Origin: a virus
Reading direction: 5' to 3' (one strand)
IMG/VR virus record: IMGVR_UViG_3300036831_000148
Location: 62,001-126,000 of that record
DNA: 64,000 nucleotides
The translations under genes were made by a program, and so were the position numbers. Positions 17,114 to 25,675 of this stretch are shown here, piece by piece. How positions within the stretch are numbered: the first letter of the stretch is position 1; each line of letters opens with the position of its first letter. A model generated the notes under the pieces. It did no database searches. It saw nothing but the letters and a program-made list of their open reading frames with translations, and was not told the DNA's origin.

Positions 17114-18136
17114 CTACGGCTCAGCCGGCGCGGGCGGTTCGGGCGCGGGGACCAGCTTGCGCTCCAGGGCCAGCGCGGTCGCCTCGTTCTCGCGCAGGAA
17201 CGTGACCGCGTTCACCTTGCCCTGGCCGATCTGGTCGCCGTCGTAGGTGTACCAGGCCCCCGACTTGCGGACCAGCCCGGCGTCCACCGCCAGGTCCAGC
17301 AGCTCCCCCTCGCGGGAGATGCCCCGGCCGTACAGCAGGTCGAACTCGGCGGTCTTGAAAGGCGGGCTCAGCTTGTTCTTCACCACCTTCACCCGCGTGC
17401 GGTTGCCGATCGCGTCGGTGCCGTCCTTCAGCGTCTCGATCCGGCGGATGTCCAGCCGGACGGAGGCGTAGAACTTCAGCGCCTTGCCGCCGGTGGTGGT
17501 CTCCGGCGAGCCGAACATCACGCCGACCTTCTCGCGGAGCTGGTTGATGAACACCAGCGTGGTCTTCGTGTCATGGGCGGCGCCGGTGATCTTGCGCAGC
17601 GCCTGGGACATCAGCCGGGCCTGCAGGCCGACGTGGCTGTCGCCCATCTCGCCTTCGATCTCCGCCCTGGGCACCAGGGCGGCCACCGAGTCGATGATGA
17701 TCATCGTCACGTCGCCCGACTTGACCAGCGTGTCAGCGATCTCCAGGGCCTGCTCGCCGGTGTCCGGCTGGGACACCAGCAGGTCGTCGGTGACCACCCC
17801 GAGCGTCGCGGCCCAGTCCGGGTCCAGGGCGTGCTCGGCGTCGATCATCGCGACCGTCCCGCCGGCCCGCTGGGCGCGCCCGGCGGCGGTGAGGGCGATG
17901 GTGGTCTTGCCGGACGACTCCGGCCCGTAGATCTCCACGACCCGGCCGCGCGGCAGGCCCCCGACGCCGAGCGCGAGGTTGACTCCGATGGAGCCGGAGT
18001 CAATGACCTCGATCGGCACCCGCGCCTCGTCGCCCAGGCGCATGATGGCGCCCTTGCCGTACTGCCGCTCGATCTGCGCGAGCGCGGCGTCCAGGCCCTT
18101 CGGCCCCGCCGAAGGCGGTGACCCTACCCTTGGCAC
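17114..18136 (-). CDS. recA: RecA recombinase
   Basis: 340 residues, near full bacterial length. Visible motifs are [16 protein letters not shown], Walker [20 protein letters not shown], Walker [12 protein letters not shown], the L1/L2 DNA-binding region around [18 protein letters not shown] and [16 protein letters not shown]. It forms filaments on ssDNA and catalyses strand exchange. It overlaps the rusA end by 13 nt. The C-terminal tail is short and Pro-rich, unlike the acidic tail of E. coli RecA. Confidence 0.97.
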   Translation of the reverse strand: MPRVGSPPSAGPKGLDAALAQIERQYGKGAIMRLGDEARVPIEVIDSGSIGVNLALGVGGLPRGRVVEIYGPESSGKTTIALTAAGRAQRAGGTVAMIDAEHALDPDWAATLGVVTDDLLVSQPDTGEQALEIADTLVKSGDVTMIIIDSVAALVPRAEIEGEMGDSHVGLQARLMSQALRKITGAAHDTKTTLVFINQLREKVGVMFGSPETTTGGKALKFYASVRLDIRRIETLKDGTDAIGNRTRVKVVKNKLSPPFKTAEFDLLYGRGISREGELLDLAVDAGLVRKSGAWYTYDGDQIGQGKVNAVTFLRENEATALALERKLVPAPEPPAPAEP

Positions 18137-18708
18137 CAGTTACCTCCCGGGATGTGCTCCGGCCCGCAGCCGACCTCGGCCAGTTGCTTGCGGATGTCCT
18201 CGAACTCGGTCAGGTGGGCGAGGCGGATGACCGCGCCCGGGGTGTTCAGCAGGTCCCCCGGCCCGAAGCACGGCCAGAGCGACAGCATGTAGTCCGCTGG
18301 CTTGTCCGGGTCAGGCGGGACGTAGTCATCCCCGGTCACCGGGTAGCCCTTCAGGGCCATCACCCGGACTACGCGGGCGTCGTCGGCGTAGGCCCCGCCG
18401 TCCTTGAGGCCGTCACCGACCGCCCGGACCAGCTTGTCCAGGTCCGGCTTGGTGAACGGCCAGTGCGGGCGGCGCTTGGGCGCCGACAGGGGCTTCAGGC
18501 GGGTAAAGGTGACGGCCAGGACGACCGGGCCCTCCATAGGGTCCCGGCCGCCCATGACCGACACGGTCGCCGCGCGGACGTTGGCGCGCCAGTCGTTCTG
18601 GGAGCGCTCGTTGTCCTTCTTCAGCATGGGCCGGCCTGTGCTCTTGCTGATGACGGCCTTGGCGCTGCCCTGGGTGGCGGCGTTCCCGTAAACGACGACC
18701 GTGAGCAC
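18124..18708 (-). CDS. RusA-type Holliday junction resolvase
   Basis: 194 residues. KPDLDKL-(x)n-DDARVV (about residues 87-112) carries the conserved Asp residues of RusA, a dimeric enzyme that cuts four-way junctions using Mg. An N-terminal [11 protein letters not shown] segment is also typical. It is about 70 residues longer than E. coli RusA, with an uncharacterised C-terminal extension. It lies between the possible ssDNA-binding protein and recA. Confidence 0.85.
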   Translation of the reverse strand: MLTVVVYGNAATQGSAKAVISKSTGRPMLKKDNERSQNDWRANVRAATVSVMGGRDPMEGPVVLAVTFTRLKPLSAPKRRPHWPFTKPDLDKLVRAVGDGLKDGGAYADDARVVRVMALKGYPVTGDDYVPPDPDKPADYMLSLWPCFGPGDLLNTPGAVIRLAHLTEFEDIRKQLAEVGCGPEHIPGGNWCQG

Positions 18709-18713
18709 GGCGG

Positions 18714-19901
18714 TTAGCTGGCCTCGTCGATGATCTGCTCGAACGTCTTGGCCCCCGGCCTGGGGCCAGCAGCAGCCGGGACAGGCTCCCGGGCCCCGCC
18801 GAACGGGTCGTCCGGCATCTCCGGCGCTCCGGCGCCAGCGGCACTCGCCGGCTGCGCGGGGGCGCCCCCGGCGAACGGGTCGTCCGCGGGGGCGGCAGGC
18901 GGGGCTGCGGCAGGCGCTGCCGCTGGAGCGGCGAACGGGTCGCCCGCGGCATCTGCCGCCTTCTCAGCGCGCTGCGCGGGCGACATGAACTCCTCGCTGC
19001 CTCCCGGGTGCTCGGCCAGCATTTCATCCAGGGTCTTGTCCAGGTCCGGCGCCGCGCCGGACACCGGGCCGGACCCGGTCGGGTCCTGCCGGGCGGTGCC
19101 CCACGTCTCAGCCTGGCGCCAGCGCCGCTCGGCGTCGCTCACGTCGCGGGTCATGTACTCGCGGTCGCCGGGGCCGAACCGGCCGCAGGCGGACTTCATC
19201 TGGTTGTCAGTCGGCCGGTTCGCCTCGTTGGCCCACAGGGCCCCGATCAGGGCGAATACCTGCTGGTCACGGTAGGCGGGGCGCATCGGGGGCTTGAAAG
19301 TCAGCCGCTGGAAGCCGCCGTCCTCGCAGTACAGCACCAAGTCGGCCTGCTTGAGGGAGATCTCGGCGTCCGGCCCGAGGTCAAGCAGCTCCCGGATGGC
19401 GCCCTTGTTCTCCATCAGCGCGTTGTACATCTTCTGGGTGAGCTTGAGGATGAACAGCGCCGCGCCGGGCGGGTCCTGGATCTCGGTGCCCGACCGGCGC
19501 CGGGGGGTGTACTTGATGACCGGCACCGCGAACCGGCGGGACGGCAGCATGTCCCGCGTGCCGCGGGCGGCGGACGCGCAGGCCGGGCAGCGGTCAGGGT
19601 CCAGGCCCTTGCCCGTGCCCTCAATGACGGCGTAGTCGCCGAGGCAGATGCGCTGGCCGACGAAAGTCAGCGCGAAGTCCTGGCCCCAGACAGTGCCGTC
19701 CTTGCGCTTCTTGTCCTCGATGACCGGCGAGCCGTCCTCGTTGATGACGGGAGCACGGATGCTGTGCACGTACTCCCACCAGATCTCGTCCTCGTTGGGG
19801 ATGGTGAACCGGGCGTACTCGCCGGTCTCCAGCTTCATCGCCGGGAACTGCTCCTCGTTGGCGGTGTCCTTGTAGTCGTCGCTCAGCCGCGCCTTTGGCA
19901 T
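18714..19901 (-). CDS. Possible ssDNA-binding protein
   Basis: 395 residues. An ordered N-terminal 250 residues include a CPAC pair and a strand-rich region (FALTFVGQRICLGDYAVIEG). A long Ala/Pro linker with repeated D-D-P-F-G-G units follows, then an acidic tip FEQIIDEAS. That layout (OB-type core, flexible linker, acidic tip) is typical of ssDNA-binding proteins such as SSB and T4 gp32. The assignment also rests on its place upstream of rusA and recA. Fold not verified. Confidence 0.55.
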   Translation of the reverse strand: MPKARLSDDYKDTANEEQFPAMKLETGEYARFTIPNEDEIWWEYVHSIRAPVINEDGSPVIEDKKRKDGTVWGQDFALTFVGQRICLGDYAVIEGTGKGLDPDRCPACASAARGTRDMLPSRRFAVPVIKYTPRRRSGTEIQDPPGAALFILKLTQKMYNALMENKGAIRELLDLGPDAEISLKQADLVLYCEDGGFQRLTFKPPMRPAYRDQQVFALIGALWANEANRPTDNQMKSACGRFGPGDREYMTRDVSDAERRWRQAETWGTARQDPTGSGPVSGAAPDLDKTLDEMLAEHPGGSEEFMSPAQRAEKAADAAGDPFAAPAAAPAAAPPAAPADDPFAGGAPAQPASAAGAGAPEMPDDPFGGAREPVPAAAGPRPGAKTFEQIIDEAS

Positions 19902-19963
19902 CTGGTCTCCTGTTCAGGCTCCGAACTTCCCTGCCTCCTACTACGTCCGGGGCCGCCGCGCCC

Positions 19964-20125
19964 TCAGTGGTCGGAGACGAAGCGGTACGACTGGGTCTCG
20001 GTGTCGAACTCCACCCGGTCCACGTCGTACCACCAGCGCTCTACCGGGTCAGGGAGCTGCACCTTCCCGCGCCCGAACTCGTGCTGCAGGCGCTCCAGCT
20101 CCTCCAGGAGATCGTCGGAGTACAA
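19964..20125 (-). CDS. Small acidic protein, 53 residues, TTG start
   Basis: A 53-codon frame (for example ELERLQHEFGRGK and PVERWWYDVDRVEFDTE) runs from a TTG preceded by GAAGGGA at ribosome-site distance to TGA. It fills the gap between the helical protein and the possible ssDNA-binding gene. Charged, with a Trp pair. No family recognised. Confidence 0.6.
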   Translation of the reverse strand: MYSDDLLEELERLQHEFGRGKVQLPDPVERWWYDVDRVEFDTETQSYRFVSDH

Positions 20126-20166
20126 GGCCGTTCCCTTCGCCAGCGGATTTGGCGGAGCGATCGGCG

Positions 20167-20679
20167 TCAGCGCTCCAGGTTCGTCTCCCAGGGCAGGTAG
20201 CGCAGCCGGGCGAGCAGTTCCTCGCGGACGTTGAGCAGGCCGAAGTAGGCGAGGTTCACCAGTTCCTCGGCCTCCTTGACGACCGCCAGGGCGGCCTCGG
20301 CCTGGCGGGCCGCCCGGCGGGCGGGGCTGCCCTGGGTGCGCGCCACCACCTCGCGGTCCCGGACGCTCTCGTACTCCCGGCGCATCGCCTGGCCCGACGT
20401 CTTCACCAGGGCCGCGTCGTAGGCGTCGTCGGCCTCCTCGCCGCGCCTGGCGGCTACCCGGGCAGCCATGCGGCGCCGGCGGATCATCTCAGCCCGCAGC
20501 GGCTCGGCCAGGTCCAGCCGGGCGCGCACGTCCAGCAAGGCCGCGTGCACCGCCGTGGGGTCGGCGTCGGCGGGGGGCAGGCCGACCGCGCGCAGCATGC
20601 CGATCTTCTCCACCAGCTCTCCGCACGAGGCGGCAACCGCCTCCTCGTGGCTGGTCAGGCCGTCGTCCCCGGCAGTCAC
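20167..20679 (-). CDS. Helical protein of unknown function
   Basis: 170 residues, almost entirely helix-forming and Ala/Arg/Glu-rich, with two or three predicted long helices (about 40-160). It overlaps the upstream 104-residue gene by 4 nt. It is in the polymerase-recA stretch, so a recombination or replication accessory role is possible, but no motif shows it. Confidence 0.65.
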   Translation of the reverse strand: MTAGDDGLTSHEEAVAASCGELVEKIGMLRAVGLPPADADPTAVHAALLDVRARLDLAEPLRAEMIRRRRMAARVAARRGEEADDAYDAALVKTSGQAMRREYESVRDREVVARTQGSPARRAARQAEAALAVVKEAEELVNLAYFGLLNVREELLARLRYLPWETNLER

Positions 20680-20990
20680 TCCGGCGCCGGGGGCGGCGCG
20701 TACTTGGCGAGCACGAGGTCCCGCTCGGCGCGGTGCTCGCGGACCTTGATCATGTGGCCCTGGCGGGCCGCGCTGTCCTCCGGCTCGCGCATTCCCCGGG
20801 AATGGTGCACGAAGGCCATTCCGTCGTTGTCCAGGGCCTTGTAGACATCCTGGGTGGTCATCCGGCTCGCTACTGCCACCGGGTCTTCCACCCCGCGCTC
20901 CGCCAGCATGCGCAGCAGGTCAACCTCCTGCGCCGTGACGTCAAAGCGCACCTTGCCGTAGTCCTCAGACCAGCCGTTGTTAACTTCCAT
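20676..20990 (-). CDS. Hypothetical protein, 104 residues
   Basis: Begins with MEVNNGWSEDYGKVRF and contains a helix-turn-helix-like stretch (VDLLRMLAERGVEDPVAVAS, about 24-43), ending in a Pro tail. The ATG follows the polymerase stop through the junction TAG TAA CGGGC, which recurs elsewhere. Possibly DNA-binding; not recognised. Confidence 0.65.
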   Translation of the reverse strand: MEVNNGWSEDYGKVRFDVTAQEVDLLRMLAERGVEDPVAVASRMTTQDVYKALDNDGMAFVHHSRGMREPEDSAARQGHMIKVREHRAERDLVLAKYAPPPAPE

Positions 20991-20998
20991 GCCCGTTA

Positions 20999-23497
20999 CT
21001 ACACCGCAAGCCCGTCAAGCAGGCGCGCGGCGCCCTCCGCGTCCTGGTCCCAGCGGACCCGGGCCGGCATCCCGGCTGCCAGGGACGCCTGTCCCTCGTC
21101 CTGCGGGGTGAGCCCGCAGGTGAACCCGGCCTCGATCGAGCTGCCGTCCGGCATCCGGATCTCCACCGGGTTCTCGCCTGGCAGCGACTTCAGGAACCCG
21201 GCGAGCTGCAGCACCTGCTCGCGCGCCGGCGAGGCAGGGAGGAAGATCACCACGCGGCGCGGCGGGCCTGCGTCCCACTTGCGGGCCGGGGGCTCCAGGA
21301 CGGGCGGGGCAGGCTCCTGCAGCGGCGGCTCGGCCGGCTTCGGCTCAGGCTCGGGGAGGTCGGAGGTGAGGCAGATTTCCCCGTCTTCGAGCACCGTAAT
21401 CTCCTTGACGCTCCCCCACGACCGGCCGATGTGCCAGTCCGCCACCATCGGGGGCCAGGGAACGCCCGGCCCCTTCACCTCGTAGACCACGGCAGGCGCC
21501 AGCGCGGCGATGACCTCCTGGGGCGTCACGTCGCCCCGCACCTCGAATTCAAGCGCGTCGTGCACGTTCATAATCAGCCGGACCCGGTCCGACAGCCCGG
21601 CCCTATCCAGCGCGCGCAGCGCCCGGACCATGGCCATCTTCACGTACTCGCCGGTAGCCGGGCCCTGGATTACCGCGTTGCCCGCTGTCCGCTCACCAGC
21701 TGCCTGCACCCGGCGGGACGGGTTGTCAAACTCCCAGATCCGCACCTTGCGGCCGAACTTGGTAATGACGTACCCGTCGCGGCGGGCCTGGCGGATGACC
21801 GAGCGGGAGTACGGCTTCAGTTGCGGGTAGGCGGCGTGGTAGGCGGTGAACAGCGCCTCCGCCGCCTCCACGGGGATGCCCAGTTGCTGGGCCATGCCGC
21901 CGGCGGTCTGGCCGTAAACGGTGGCGAAGTTCATCCGCTTTCCGGTGTCCTTGCGCTGCGCCTTCGTCACCTGGGACATCGCGATGCCGAGCATCAGCGA
22001 CGCGGTCAGCTTGTGCACGTCCTCGCCGCGGGCGAACGCCTCCACCAGCGCGGTCACGCCAGCCTCGGCGGCGGTCACCCTCAGTTCGATCTGGCTGTAG
22101 TCGAACCCGAGGATGTAGTACCCGTGCTGGTCAGGCTCCAGCGGGCCGGCGTACCCGGCTTCCTGCAGCACCAGCGCCCACCACGGGAGGGTGCCCGGCC
22201 CGGTGGCCACCAGGGCGTCACGGAAGTTGAAGTCAAACCGCTCGCCGCTGCGCAGCTCGTAGTGGTACTCGCCGGGGGACTGCTGGTAGTTGGGGGCCTC
22301 GCAGGAGAACCGGCCCGCGATGGTGCCGTGCTGCAGCAGGGACGGGTGCGCGCGGCCATCGGCTGCCCAGGAGTACTTGCCCTCGTAGATGTCCAGGAAC
22401 TTCAGCCGCAGGTCGTGCAGCCGCTTCCAGGACAGGTACTTCTTGACCTCCGGGTACTTGGCGGCCAACTGGGGCAGCGCCCGCTTGGCGTCCACGCTGG
22501 GAGCGCCGGACTCGGTATGGTGCATCACCGGCATACCGCACTGGACGTAGAGCAGGTCAGCCAGTTGCTTGGAGGAGTTGAAGTTGAAACCGGACGCCAG
22601 CCGCGCCCCGGCGAGGGCCTCGAAGTCCTCGATCACCTCGGCGAGCAGCTTCTCGGCGAACTCGCGGATCTCCGCCGACTTGGCCCGCAGCAGGTTCCAG
22701 TCGTAGCAGATGCCGGTGTCCGCCATCTCGCACACGATGGGCAGGACCTGCATCTCCAGCTTGTAGATGAACGTGTTCCGCACTTTCGGCCAGCGGTACA
22801 GGTGGTGCCGCAGCGCCTCCACCGCGTCCTCGCACATGTAGGCGCAGACCTCGGGGTCAGCCGGGTCGAACACGTTGAACCGGACGGAGTTCATCTCCTT
22901 CTCCGTCGGCGGGCGGCCGATGACGACCGTCAGCAGGTCAGCGAGCGAGCGCATCTGGTAGCCGAAATTCGCCAGCGTCGCCGCCTTCAGGCCGTGGCTC
23001 TTGTTCTCGCCCTCGGCGAACGACTCCAGCAGCGTGCAGGACCGCACCGGGAAGTAGCCGCGGGCGGCCACCACCGCTGCCCCGAGCAGCGGGTGGTCGT
23101 GCAGGTTGCGCAGGAAGAACCGCGACAGCCAGCGGAGCTCGGCGACCGCGCCGTGCGCCACTCCCAGCGGCAGCCCGTCGTCGTCAGTAGCGTGCAGCAT
23201 CTGCCAGAACAAGGCGGCTGCCGCCTTGTTGTCCACGTTGGGGGCCGAGTCAAAGGCCAGCGGCACCGCGCGCGCCCAGTTGAGGCTGTTGGTGAACTGG
23301 AAACTGACCACCATGTTGGCCTCGGCCCGCAGCGACATGCCCTCGCGGGATTCCCCGTGGTAGCCGGTTTCCACGTCAAAGCCGAAGGGCTTCCTCTCGG
23401 CGATGACCGCCTTAACCCGGTCCTCAAGCTCGGCCAGGTCGGTGAGCAGCGCGCTGCTCGGCATCACCCGGGCCGGAGACTCCGCCACGGCGGTCAC
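20999..23497 (-). CDS. polA: DNA polymerase I (family A) with 3'-5' exonuclease
   Basis: 832 residues from a GTG overlapping the zinc-protein stop. Exo motif I is FDVE (about residue 38) and exo III is Y-M-C-E-D; exo II has Glu where Asp is usual. Motif A is DYSQIELR, the O-helix is R-x3-K-x3-F-x3-Y-G (Phe at the ddNTP-discriminating site), and motif C is VHDAL, with Ala in place of the usual Glu. There is no 5'-3' exonuclease domain. A C-terminal extension of about 140 residues begins with a Pro/Glu-rich linker and may bind the clamp. A longer start would run antisense-like through the zinc gene and is rejected. Confidence 0.93.
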   Translation of the reverse strand: MTAVAESPARVMPSSALLTDLAELEDRVKAVIAERKPFGFDVETGYHGESREGMSLRAEANMVVSFQFTNSLNWARAVPLAFDSAPNVDNKAAAALFWQMLHATDDDGLPLGVAHGAVAELRWLSRFFLRNLHDHPLLGAAVVAARGYFPVRSCTLLESFAEGENKSHGLKAATLANFGYQMRSLADLLTVVIGRPPTEKEMNSVRFNVFDPADPEVCAYMCEDAVEALRHHLYRWPKVRNTFIYKLEMQVLPIVCEMADTGICYDWNLLRAKSAEIREFAEKLLAEVIEDFEALAGARLASGFNFNSSKQLADLLYVQCGMPVMHHTESGAPSVDAKRALPQLAAKYPEVKKYLSWKRLHDLRLKFLDIYEGKYSWAADGRAHPSLLQHGTIAGRFSCEAPNYQQSPGEYHYELRSGERFDFNFRDALVATGPGTLPWWALVLQEAGYAGPLEPDQHGYYILGFDYSQIELRVTAAEAGVTALVEAFARGEDVHKLTASLMLGIAMSQVTKAQRKDTGKRMNFATVYGQTAGGMAQQLGIPVEAAEALFTAYHAAYPQLKPYSRSVIRQARRDGYVITKFGRKVRIWEFDNPSRRVQAAGERTAGNAVIQGPATGEYVKMAMVRALRALDRAGLSDRVRLIMNVHDALEFEVRGDVTPQEVIAALAPAVVYEVKGPGVPWPPMVADWHIGRSWGSVKEITVLEDGEICLTSDLPEPEPKPAEPPLQEPAPPVLEPPARKWDAGPPRRVVIFLPASPAREQVLQLAGFLKSLPGENPVEIRMPDGSSIEAGFTCGLTPQDEGQASLAAGMPARVRWDQDAEGAARLLDGLAV

Positions 23498-23718
23498 AGC
23501 CCGGCCTCGCACAGCCTGCAGGTGGTCGCTGTCGCCATCTTCTCCTCCTCGAAAAGGCACCCGCACAACTGGCACCACCAGGTACTGGCCCGGCGGGCCC
23601 GCTCCGCGCACTCGCGCCCGTACAGCAGGCCGCCTACCTCCGTGCACGCCGACCGGCGGCGCAGGTGGCGGCAGCCGAAGCAGCGGACCCAGACCGGCGG
23701 CAGCGCTCGCATCGTCAT
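23494..23718 (-). CDS. Small zinc-finger protein
   Basis: 74 residues with four Cys pairs or singles (CFGC, C, CQLC-G-C, CRLC), sufficient for two zinc sites. Its TGA stop overlaps the polymerase GTG start, so translation is coupled. Function unknown. Confidence 0.65.
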   Translation of the reverse strand: MTMRALPPVWVRCFGCRHLRRRSACTEVGGLLYGRECAERARRASTWWCQLCGCLFEEEKMATATTCRLCEAGL

Positions 23719-23722
23719 ACGG

Positions 23723-23911
23723 TCACTCCGGAAGGGCGATGTCCCGGTCGGCCAGGCGGCGGCGCACCTGGCCGAACTGCACAGGCGTGACTACGTCTAG
23801 CAGCGCGGCGACCACCTCCAGGAGGCCGTCCCGCTCGCGGGTCGCCTCGTCCAGTTCCATCTGGACGCTTCGCGCGTGCACCCGGATCGCCTCGCATTCC
23901 TCGCAGTCCAT
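23723..23911 (-). CDS. Small coiled-coil protein with CEEC
   Basis: 62 residues: MDCEECEAIR, then a leucine/valine-rich helical region (residues 12-45). It sits 4 nt upstream of the zinc-protein gene, in the polymerase operon. Not recognised. Confidence 0.55.
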   Translation of the reverse strand: MDCEECEAIRVHARSVQMELDEATRERDGLLEVVAALLDVVTPVQFGQVRRRLADRDIALPE

Positions 23912-23943
23912 GTCCCCAGGGGTTCCCGTATCCTGTTACGCCG

Positions 23944-24882
23944 CTACCACAGCGCCGCCAGGCTTTCGGCCACCCCGGCGGACGCCCCGGCCCGCCAGGC
24001 GGCGTCCGCGGCGGCGAGCAGGGCACGGCAGCGGCGCACCCGGTCGGGCCCGTAACGGGCCAGGTGCGGGATAACCCGGTTGGCGGCGAACCGCTCCGCC
24101 TTCAGCCAGGAGGCCGCCTCTCTGGGGGTCAGCCCCTGGCGCGTGCCGTCGGCGACCAGTTCGACCGCGGCCAGCCGGGACGACAGCAGGCCGATGACCA
24201 TCCCCAGGTCGCCGCGAGCAAGCGCGCGGGCGGCAGCGGCGGCGCCCGCGCGGTCCCCGGCCATCAGCCGGTCGGTGAAGTCACCGCCCGGATCAGGCGG
24301 GCAGACGACCGCCAGCGAGGCGGGCTGCGGGTCCAGGCCGGCGAGGCGGGCCTGCTCGCACGCCAGCCAGGCCCCGCTCAGCCCGCCGCCGCGCGTCAGC
24401 ACCTCGTAGGCGAGGTTCAGCGAGACCCCCGGCCACCAGGAGGCCACCAGGGCAGTCTGGTCCTCCAGGGACGACGGCGCGCAGCACCGGACAAGCTGCC
24501 CGGACCGCGACGACTGCAGCGCCGCCAGGTGCGGGGCAAGCTGCCCGTCGTCGCGCGCGAAGTCGTCGTCGCCGGAGACGAACGTCACGTAGGCGGTGTC
24601 CAGCTCTCCGGCCGTGGCGAGCAGCGTGACGTTCCCGGTGGCCTTCAGCCGCTCGGCCCCGTACACCGTCACCCGGCGCCCGCCCGGCGGCGGGACCGAC
24701 AGCAGCAGGTTCCACACGTCCCGCTCGGGCACCTCTCCGGCGAACAAGGCCGAGCACTGGTCCGGCGGCGCGCCCGCCCGGTGCTCGGCCACCACCTCGC
24801 GGGCCAGGACGTGCTCGGCACCGCAGACCCACGTGAGCGGCCGGACAGTCTTCTTGCGGGACCACTGCAGGTAAGTTGCCAA
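23944..24882 (-). CDS. holA: Clamp-loader delta (HolA)-like subunit
   Basis: 312 residues from a TTG. The early LTWVCGAEHVLAREVV resembles the start of the delta AAA-like domain (no Walker motifs, as expected for delta), followed by a VTVYGAERLK segment and a helical C-terminal collar (residues 200-310). Delta opens the sliding clamp. No good ribosome site precedes the TTG, and the upstream reading frame stays open across the start, so its translation may depend on coupling or frameshifting from the upstream gene. Confidence 0.75.
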   Translation of the reverse strand: MATYLQWSRKKTVRPLTWVCGAEHVLAREVVAEHRAGAPPDQCSALFAGEVPERDVWNLLLSVPPPGGRRVTVYGAERLKATGNVTLLATAGELDTAYVTFVSGDDDFARDDGQLAPHLAALQSSRSGQLVRCCAPSSLEDQTALVASWWPGVSLNLAYEVLTRGGGLSGAWLACEQARLAGLDPQPASLAVVCPPDPGGDFTDRLMAGDRAGAAAAARALARGDLGMVIGLLSSRLAAVELVADGTRQGLTPREAASWLKAERFAANRVIPHLARYGPDRVRRCRALLAAADAAWRAGASAGVAESLAALW

Positions 24883-25117
24883 GACGGGCCAGCCATTCCG
24901 CCACAGCCTCCACCAGGTCCGACGACGGGGGGACGGAGCCGCAGTCGCTCCACTTGACGAACCCCAGCCGGATCCTGGCTACCTGGGCGGTGCCGTTCAG
25001 CTTCACCACGGCCCAGCCGTTGTGCTCGCCGGCCTCCGTCCAGGCGGCTTCTTCCTCTGCCTCGGTAGCTCGTTCGTAAGAGACCGTCAGGCCGAGGGGG
25101 ATGGTCGCGTTGTCCAT
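24293..25117 (-). CDS. Hypothetical protein whose frame runs into the delta gene
   Basis: The first about 80 codons (MDNATIPLGLTVSYERATEA to EAVAEWLARLGN) look like a genuine acidic, globular protein from ATG 25117. The frame then meets no stop for another 590 nt inside the delta gene, where it turns Arg/Gly-rich and shadow-like, ending at 24293. Delta lies in the +1 frame. Either a normal stop has been lost, or the ribosome shifts +1 near 24883 to make a fused product. The biological C-terminus is uncertain. Confidence 0.45.
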   Translation of the reverse strand: MDNATIPLGLTVSYERATEAEEEAAWTEAGEHNGWAVVKLNGTAQVARIRLGFVKWSDCGSVPPSSDLVEAVAEWLARLGNLPAVVPQEDCPAAHVGLRCRARPGPRGGGRAPGGRAAGPVLGLVRRRGARAGRVEPAAVGPAAGRAPGDGVRGRAAEGHRERHAARHGRRAGHRLRDVRLRRRRLRARRRAACPAPGGAAVVAVRAACPVLRAVVPGGPDCPGGLLVAGGLAEPRLRGADARRRAERGLAGVRAGPPRRPGPAARLAGGRLPA

Positions 25118-25122
25118 GCCCT

Positions 25123-25599
25123 CTACTGCGTCCGGCGGATCGTTCCCGTCTGCCGGGCGAGGTCGCGGATCATCGCCGGGGTGTACCGGCCGCCCTCGGC
25201 GAGCTGCATCAGCCGGGTCGCCGGGCCCGCCTGCGCGAGCTCGGCGGCGATCAGCCGCTCGAACCCCAGCCGGGTCATCACCGCCCACCGGGGCCCGTTC
25301 GGGCCGGTCGCCTGCGCGATGGCGTCAATCAGGTGGTTGATCCTGGAGTGCACCAGGTAGAACGGGTCGGGCGAGGCCCCCTGCGCGGCAAGCTCGGCGA
25401 ACTTGGCCTGGTTCGCGGCCACCAAGTCCTCGAACTGCTGCCCGAGCACCTCCAGGGAGGGAGCCACCGCAGGCGGGGCCGAAGGACCCCGGCTAGGGGG
25501 CGGCGGCACGGCCTGGCGGGGACCCGGCGCAGGGGGCAGAGGGCCGTCGCCGTTGTGGACGCGGTGCGTCTTGCGGTGGTCGCCGTTTTCCTGGCTCAC
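25123..25599 (-). CDS. Hypothetical protein with Pro-rich N-terminus
   Basis: 158 residues from a GTG preceded by GAGGAG. Residues 1-45 are Pro/Gly-rich and disordered; residues 48-158 look helical (LEVLGQQFEDLVAANQAKF and a final DLARQTGTIRRTQ). It is between the two clamp-loader subunit genes, so a replisome link is possible. Not recognised. Confidence 0.65.
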   Translation of the reverse strand: MSQENGDHRKTHRVHNGDGPLPPAPGPRQAVPPPPSRGPSAPPAVAPSLEVLGQQFEDLVAANQAKFAELAAQGASPDPFYLVHSRINHLIDAIAQATGPNGPRWAVMTRLGFERLIAAELAQAGPATRLMQLAEGGRYTPAMIRDLARQTGTIRRTQ

Positions 25600-25675
25600 G
25601 AGGGCTCCTCACGTTCGGGAAGTTGCCCTCCTCCAATCGCCAGCCCGGATAATCTCCCCCCGGCAGCGCAATCAC
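25493..25675 (-). CDS. Possible small overlapping gene
   Basis: A 60-codon frame starts at a GTG that overlaps the delta-prime TGA stop. Its first 30 residues (VIALPGGDYPGWRLEEG) look protein-like, but the last 107 nt overlap the next gene start and turn Pro/Arg-rich. It fills an otherwise empty 72-nt gap. Weak support. Confidence 0.3.
   Translation of the reverse strand: MIALPGGDYPGWRLEEGNFPNVRSPREPGKRRPPQDAPRPQRRRPSAPCAGSPPGRAAAP

Noticed and set aside
21431-23800. Plus-strand frame of about 790 codons
   Set aside because: Antisense to DNA polymerase, shadow composition, no family motif.
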